Source of the DNA: an uncultured Bacteroidales bacterium
GTDB taxonomy: Bacteria > Bacteroidota > Bacteroidia > Bacteroidales > UBA932
Length of the DNA stretch: 11,552 nt
Direction of reading: 5' to 3'
Assembly: GCA_945874815.1 (NCBI GenBank)
Contig: CAMCIE010000018.1
Coordinates: forward strand, 1-11,552
The notes beneath the pieces were generated by a model. The model had not been told where the DNA came from. It saw nothing but the letters and a program-made list of their open reading frames with translations, and ran no database searches. Within the stretch, counting starts at the first letter, position 1. The number at the start of each line of letters is the position of its first letter. Made by a program: the position numbers and the translations under genes. This document shows positions 7,535 through 11,552 of this stretch, one piece after another.

Positions 7535-9633
7535 TGTTTAGTATCAAATACGATGTAATAGTAGTTGGAGGTGGTCATGCAGGTTGTGAAGCCGCTATGG
7601 CAGCCTCAAGGATGGGGTCATCAGTCTTGCTGATATCCATGGATATGGGCAAATTTGCCCAGATGTCTTGTAATCCAGCTATAGGTGGAATAGCTAAAGG
7701 TCAGATAGTCAGAGAGATAGATGCTTTAGGAGGTTATACGGGCATAGTAACGGACTCTTCAACTCTTCAGTTCCGGATGCTGAACCGCTCTAAAGGGCCG
7801 GCAATGTGGAGCCCTCGCGCTCAATGTGATAAAATACATTTTTCTCTCAACTGGCGCAAAATTCTCGAAAGTAATTGTAAATTAGATATTTACCAAGATA
7901 CAGTCACTTGTTTTGTCTTTTCTGGCTCAAAAATTTCCGGAGTCCGTACAACTACTGGGGCAATTTTCAATTCTCAGACAGTTATCCTGACTGCCGGAAC
8001 CTTCCTTGACGGAAAAATGTTCATCGGAAGGACAATGTTCGAAGGGGGAAGGATAGGGGAGTTGCCTTCTCATGGTTTGACTTCGCAACTTGTTACAATG
8101 GGAATCCAGACGGCAAGAATGAAAACCGGCACTCCTCCAAGAATTGATATTTCTTCTGTTGATACCTCAAAGCTCGTTCAGCAGACCGGGGATGTTGTTC
8201 CTGATAAATTCTCATATCTTCCTTATCTCTCAACAGCACAGAATGGAACTCCCCAGATGCCATGTTTCATTGTACATACCAATCCTCAAGTACATGACAT
8301 CCTGAAGAGCGGGTTCGGAGATTCTCCTCTATTCACTGGACTCATTAAAGGAATTGGACCACGTTACTGCCCGAGCATTGAGGATAAGCTCCGGACATTT
8401 GCCGACAAACAAGAACATCAGCTTTTTCTTGAACCCGAAGGAAGATTTACCAATGAATATTATCTCCAGGGATTTTCTTCTTCTCTTCCTTTGAATATAC
8501 AGATGGATGCTCTGCATTCAATCAAAGGACTTGAATATGTTAAAGTTTTCCGCCCAGCCTATGCAGTAGAGTATGACTATTTTGATCCTACTCAGCTTAA
8601 ACCAACCCTTGAACTTAAAGAAATAGAAAATCTCTTCTTTGCCGGACAGATTAACGGAACTACCGGGTATGAGGAAGCTGCTGCCCAGGGTTTGATGGCT
8701 GGTATTAACGCACATCTTAAGGTTCACGAAAAAGATCCGTTCATTTTGAAAAGAGACGAGGCTTATATTGGTGTTCTGATTGATGACCTCATTACTAAAG
8801 GTGTCGATGAACCCTATAGAATGTTTACCTCAAGGGCAGAATACCGGATTCTTCTCAGACAGGATAATGCTGACCTCAGACTTACCCCTATTTCTCATAC
8901 CATTGGACTTGCTGATGATTTCAGGTATGATTATACCATGAAAAAGTACGATAAAATTTCGTCCTTTAATGATTTTTTCGAGCAGGCATCCATCAAGCCT
9001 GATGAGGTTAATCCATACTTGGAATCGGTTTCATCTTCTCCCGTTGAGCATAGAGTTAAGATTTCAAGTCTTATTTCACGTCCTCAGACATCGATTCATT
9101 CTTTGTTTGATTTAGTTCCACGTGGAACACTAAATAAATATCAAATTAATATTGATGAGATGTTTGAATCTCCGCTTAAAGGTTTATGTAAGGATTATTC
9201 AGACCTTGTAAAGTATAATTCATATTCTGGTTTAAGTAATACTTTAGGTTCAGATTACGGTCATGCGATTTCAATGACAGATGCCGGATATGTGCTTCAA
9301 ACCAATTCAGAATATCCTTTATCACTTCTCGAAAGGGGGAGAATGGATGAAATTGTAGTAGAGAATTACAAAAGAGAGATTCTTGATTCCTCTGAGATTT
9401 CTATCAAGTATAAGGGTTATATCGAGAGGGAGAAACAACTTGCAGATAAGATTCAGCGTTTGGAGAATCTTATAATCCCTGATGGATTTGACTTTGATAA
9501 GGTAGAAAGCCTTTCAATTGAGTGCAGACAAAAATTGAAAAAGTACTCTCCTCGCACAATAGCCCAGGCTTCCCGTATATCCGGAGTTTCCCCGGCCGAT
9601 ATATCCGTCCTTCTGGTTTATTTTGGAAGATAA
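7534..9633 (+). CDS. mnmG: tRNA uridine-5-carboxymethylaminomethyl modification enzyme MnmG (GidA), with an apparent C-terminal-region insertion
   Basis: MnmG, with the GTPase MnmE, builds the cmnm5 group on wobble U34 of certain tRNAs using FAD. The sequence shows the FAD-binding [10 protein letters not shown] (12-21), SCNPAIGG with C46 (45-52), GTPPRID (199-205), YCPSIEDK with C279 (278-285) and [18 protein letters not shown] (369-386). The conserved C-terminal domain ends in the typical [18 protein letters not shown] block (678-695). At 699 residues it is about 70 longer than the usual 620-630. The extra material lies about 531-600, between [14 protein letters not shown] and the VVENYKREI...KYKGYI helix region. 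This extra stretch is AT-rich and starts at an embedded parS-type palindrome (9114-9129) that encodes VPRGT. The reading frame is uninterrupted, so the protein is probably functional. No trmE/mnmE, gidB or parAB is adjacent. Confidence 0.95.
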   Translation: MFSIKYDVIVVGGGHAGCEAAMAASRMGSSVLLISMDMGKFAQMSCNPAIGGIAKGQIVREIDALGGYTGIVTDSSTLQFRMLNRSKGPAMWSPRAQCDKIHFSLNWRKILESNCKLDIYQDTVTCFVFSGSKISGVRTTTGAIFNSQTVILTAGTFLDGKMFIGRTMFEGGRIGELPSHGLTSQLVTMGIQTARMKTGTPPRIDISSVDTSKLVQQTGDVVPDKFSYLPYLSTAQNGTPQMPCFIVHTNPQVHDILKSGFGDSPLFTGLIKGIGPRYCPSIEDKLRTFADKQEHQLFLEPEGRFTNEYYLQGFSSSLPLNIQMDALHSIKGLEYVKVFRPAYAVEYDYFDPTQLKPTLELKEIENLFFAGQINGTTGYEEAAAQGLMAGINAHLKVHEKDPFILKRDEAYIGVLIDDLITKGVDEPYRMFTSRAEYRILLRQDNADLRLTPISHTIGLADDFRYDYTMKKYDKISSFNDFFEQASIKPDEVNPYLESVSSSPVEHRVKISSLISRPQTSIHSLFDLVPRGTLNKYQINIDEMFESPLKGLCKDYSDLVKYNSYSGLSNTLGSDYGHAISMTDAGYVLQTNSEYPLSLLERGRMDEIVVENYKREILDSSEISIKYKGYIEREKQLADKIQRLENLIIPDGFDFDKVESLSIECRQKLKKYSPRTIAQASRISGVSPADISVLLVYFGR
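9114..9129. other. parS-type centromere site inside mnmG
   Basis: AGTTCCACGTGGAACA contains a perfect 14-bp palindrome, GTTCCACGTGGAAC, and matches 15 of 16 positions of the ParB-binding parS form TGTTCCACGTGGAACA (general consensus TGTTNCACGTGNAACA). It falls in frame and encodes V528 to T532 of MnmG. The same 14-mer recurs 521 bp downstream. Confidence 0.75.
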
Positions 9634-9634
9634 A

Positions 9635-9650
9635 AGTTCCACGTGGAACT
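9635..9650. other. parS-type centromere site just downstream of mnmG
   Basis: AGTTCCACGTGGAACT is a perfect 16-bp palindrome with the same GTTCCACGTGGAAC core. It sits in the 28-bp gap between the convergent mnmG and ruvA, starting 2 nt after the mnmG stop. A transcript of ruvA could fold it into a 6-bp stem followed by TTTT, so a weak terminator role is an alternative, but the exact repeat in mnmG favours ParB binding. Confidence 0.78.
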
Positions 9651-9661
9651 AAATCATAAGC

Positions 9662-10246
9662 CTAGAGTTTTTTCAGAGCGAGTTTAATAAGCTCCTCGAC
9701 AGAAGCTCCAGGCTTTTCTTTTATGATAGAATTAAGCACTTTGTTTACATTTGGTTTGGTGAATCCGAGCATAACCAAAGCCGTGGTAGCTTCTTCTGCA
9801 TTGCTGTTTGCTGCACTCTGGAAGAGGGTAGTGTCCGATCCACCACCTTTGACAACCTTGTCCTTCAGCTCAAGAATGAGCCTCTGAGCACTTTTAAGAC
9901 CTATTCCTTTAATGCTTTTTATCTTATTTATGTCCTCCGCTATTATGGCGTTTCTGATTTCATCCGCTGTAAGGGAAGACAACATCATTCTGGCAGTGGA
10001 AGCTCCTATACCTGACACTCCGATCAGAAGACGGAAAAGTTCCCTTTCATCCTTTGTGCAGAATCCATAGTAGAGTTCTTCGTCTTCACGCAAATAATGA
10101 TGGATATATACAGTCACATCTTCTTTTGCGTTGAATCCTTCATAGGATTGAAGTGATATAAGAATTCGGTATCCTATTCCATGACACTCTACAACCATGT
10201 CCGTTGGTGTCAATTCTATGGTCCTGCCTTTAATGTAATCTATCAT
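9662..10246 (-). CDS. ruvA: Holliday junction-binding protein RuvA
   Basis: RuvA binds four-way junctions as a tetramer and loads RuvB rings for branch migration. The 194-residue product is of family length and has the N-terminal OB-fold (MIDYIKGRTIEL, about 1-62). Two helix-hairpin-helix motifs follow, VSGIGASTA (77-85) and IKGIGLKSAQRL (112-123), then a glycine/serine-rich linker (about 134-148) and the C-terminal RuvB-binding domain III (about 149-194). The frame continues upstream to an ATG at 10285, but the -7 element at 10274-10281 lies inside that extension and the family starts at MIDYIKG, so ATG 10246 is chosen. It converges on mnmG with 28 bp between, which hold a parS-type site. 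Its partner ruvB is 7.5 kb away on the other strand. Confidence 0.95.
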   Translation of the reverse strand: MIDYIKGRTIELTPTDMVVECHGIGYRILISLQSYEGFNAKEDVTVYIHHYLREDEELYYGFCTKDERELFRLLIGVSGIGASTARMMLSSLTADEIRNAIIAEDINKIKSIKGIGLKSAQRLILELKDKVVKGGGSDTTLFQSAANSNAEEATTALVMLGFTKPNVNKVLNSIIKEKPGASVEELIKLALKKL

Positions 10247-10273
10247 AATACTGCCTGATTTTTGTATCAGATG

Positions 10274-10281
10274 CAAATTTA
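10274..10281 (-). promoter_or_regulatory. Promoter -7 element of ruvA
   Basis: Read on the minus strand this is TAAATTTG, an exact TAnnTTTG match, 27 nt before the ruvA ATG at 10246. No clear -33 TTG is seen. It is divergent from an identical element for sufS, 34 bp away. Confidence 0.55.
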
Positions 10282-10315
10282 TCATAAAATCAGATTAAAA
10301 GAGAAATATGTTTAG

Positions 10316-10323
10316 TAAATTTG
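10316..10323 (+). promoter_or_regulatory. Promoter -7 element of sufS
   Basis: TAAATTTG matches TAnnTTTG exactly, 20 nt before the ATG at 10344. It lies downstream of the alternative in-frame ATG at 10308, which supports 10344 as the sufS start. No clear -33 TTG is visible. Confidence 0.55.
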
Positions 10324-10343
10324 CAGGATTTTCAGACAATAAT

Positions 10344-11552
10344 ATGGCTTCTATTACTGACATACGTTCCATGTTCCCGGCACTTGAGAGAAAAGTGTAT
10401 GGAAAGAATCTCGTGTATTTGGACAATGCTGCCACAGGGCATAGGCTTTCTTCTGTGATTGAAATGTGGGATGAATCGAGCAGAAACCATAATTCAAATC
10501 TTCACAGGGCTGTACATTTGCTCGCATCCGAGGCTACCGAGGAATATGAATCTGCAAGGGATGCAGTCAGGCAATATATCAATGCTGAAAGCAGGGAAGA
10601 GGTTATTTTTACTTCCGGAACAACAGCTTCAATCAATCTTGTCGCTTATAGTTTCGGTGAGGCCTTCGTCAAGGAAGGAAGCGAAATCATTGTAACGGAA
10701 GTTGAACATCATTCCAATATAGTTCCCTGGCAGATGCTCTGTCAGAGGAAGGGAGCTTTCCTGAAAGTGCTTCCTGTTGATGATGATGGATATCTCAGGA
10801 TTGAATGTCTTGAGAATATGATGAACGACAAGACTGCGATTGTATGTGTCAGCCATATTTCCAATGTACTGGGTATAGTGAATCCGGTGAAGGAAATTGT
10901 GAGGATCTGTCATTCAAAAGGAGTTCCTGTCTTGATTGACGGAGCTCAGGGAGCTGTTCACTGCAGCGTGGACGTGCAGGATATTGATTGTGATTTTTAT
11001 GCATTTTCAGGTCATAAGATTTATGCTGCAACGGGTACCGGAGTATTGTATGGAAAGAAGAAATGGCTTGAAGCAATGCCTCCGTTCATGGGAGGCGGGG
11101 AGATGGTCGGTACGGTTAAATTCTCCGGAACCACTTATGCTCCGCTTCCTATGAAGTTTGAGGCCGGTACTCAGAATTTCTCTTCAGCAATAACTCTGAA
11201 ACCTGCTTTGGAATTCCTTAAATTATTGAATGGTAATGAATTAACTCAATATTTTGAAAGAGTGAAGGCTTTTGTGCTTGACTCTCTTCTGAAAGACGAG
11301 AGAATTCGGCTTTTCGGTGTTCCTCGTGGAACAGCGGATGACAAGATAGCCTTGTTTTCGTTCTGTGTTGAAGGAGTTCATCATGAGGATCTCGCTCTTA
11401 TCCTTGACAAGATGGGCATAGCAACCAGGTCAGGACAAATGTGTGCGGAACCTATAATGGACAGATTCGGCGTGTCAGGAATGCTTAGGGCTTCCTTTGC
11501 TCCTTACAACACTAGTGAAGAGGCTGAATATTTTATAGAATGCCTGAACAGG
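10344..11552 (+). CDS. sufS: Cysteine desulfurase SufS (3' end cut by window edge)
   Basis: SufS is a PLP enzyme that takes sulfur from L-cysteine as a persulfide for Fe-S cluster assembly by the SUF system. The frame is open for 403 codons to the window end; E. coli SufS has about 406 residues, so only the last few are probably missing. Visible features are LDNAATG near the N-terminus, EVEHHSN with H123 over the PLP, IDGAQ (D199, Q202), the SGHK PLP lysine K225, and the active-site loop RSGQMCAEP with C367. In E. coli SufS that loop reads RTGHHCAMP, so the HH pair is QM here. Start 10344 (MASITDIRSMFP) matches the family; an in-frame ATG at 10308 adds 12 unlikely residues. No other suf gene is in view. 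A class-II desulfurase of the CsdA type is an alternative name. Confidence 0.9.
   Translation, partial: MASITDIRSMFPALERKVYGKNLVYLDNAATGHRLSSVIEMWDESSRNHNSNLHRAVHLLASEATEEYESARDAVRQYINAESREEVIFTSGTTASINLVAYSFGEAFVKEGSEIIVTEVEHHSNIVPWQMLCQRKGAFLKVLPVDDDGYLRIECLENMMNDKTAIVCVSHISNVLGIVNPVKEIVRICHSKGVPVLIDGAQGAVHCSVDVQDIDCDFYAFSGHKIYAATGTGVLYGKKKWLEAMPPFMGGGEMVGTVKFSGTTYAPLPMKFEAGTQNFSSAITLKPALEFLKLLNGNELTQYFERVKAFVLDSLLKDERIRLFGVPRGTADDKIALFSFCVEGVHHEDLALILDKMGIATRSGQMCAEPIMDRFGVSGMLRASFAPYNTSEEAEYFIECLNR
11318..11333. other. Near-parS palindrome inside sufS
   Basis: TGTTCCTCGTGGAACA differs from TGTTCCACGTGGAACA at one base, in the central CACGTG. It encodes VPRGT in SufS, the same five residues as the site in mnmG, so part of the match could come from protein sequence. 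Binding by ParB would be weakened by the central change. Confidence 0.25.

Noticed and set aside
10308..10343. SufS start at ATG 10308
   Set aside because: The -7 element at 10316-10323 is downstream of it and the added 12 residues do not fit the family N-terminus.
1..11552. tRNA, rRNA, CRISPR, prophage or insertion-sequence content
   Set aside because: I saw no cloverleaf, repeat-spacer array, transposase or phage gene; nearly all bases are in core genes.

Overview
The window looks like a chromosomal segment of a Bacteroidota bacterium, most likely order Bacteroidales; I cannot place the family. Three things point there. The FrdA/FrdB pair is of the Bacteroidales fumarate reductase type. 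The TonB is a short, acidic Bacteroidota-style protein. Several gene starts are preceded by the Bacteroidota -7 promoter element TAnnTTTG, with short leaders and no Shine-Dalgarno sequence. I found no phage, insertion sequence, CRISPR array, tRNA or rRNA. This is core genome.

Layout from left to right: the 5' part of mfd (minus, cut by the left edge) is divergent from ruvB (plus). A fumarate reductase/succinate dehydrogenase pair, frdA-frdB (plus), follows, without the membrane subunit frdC. A long bidirectional terminator and a REP-like repeat separate frdB from hflX (minus, convergent). A terminator hairpin lies between hflX and the upstream tonB (minus). tonB is divergent from ybeY-mnmG (plus, 1-nt overlap). 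mnmG converges on ruvA (minus), which is divergent from sufS (plus, cut by the right edge just before its expected stop).

By function, mfd, ruvA and ruvB belong to DNA repair and recombination. frdAB serves anaerobic respiration. hflX, ybeY and mnmG serve ribosome and tRNA quality, tonB serves outer-membrane transport and sufS serves Fe-S cluster assembly. FrdB itself needs three Fe-S clusters.

The most notable observation is a pair of 14-bp perfect parS-type palindromes (GTTCCACGTGGAAC), 521 bp apart. One is inside the mnmG coding sequence and one starts 2 nt after its stop codon. The internal copy sits at the left edge of an extra segment of roughly 65 to 70 residues that I do not expect in MnmG. 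A third site in sufS differs from the full 16-bp consensus at one base. Together these suggest a ParB-loading, probably origin-proximal, centromere region embedded in housekeeping genes.
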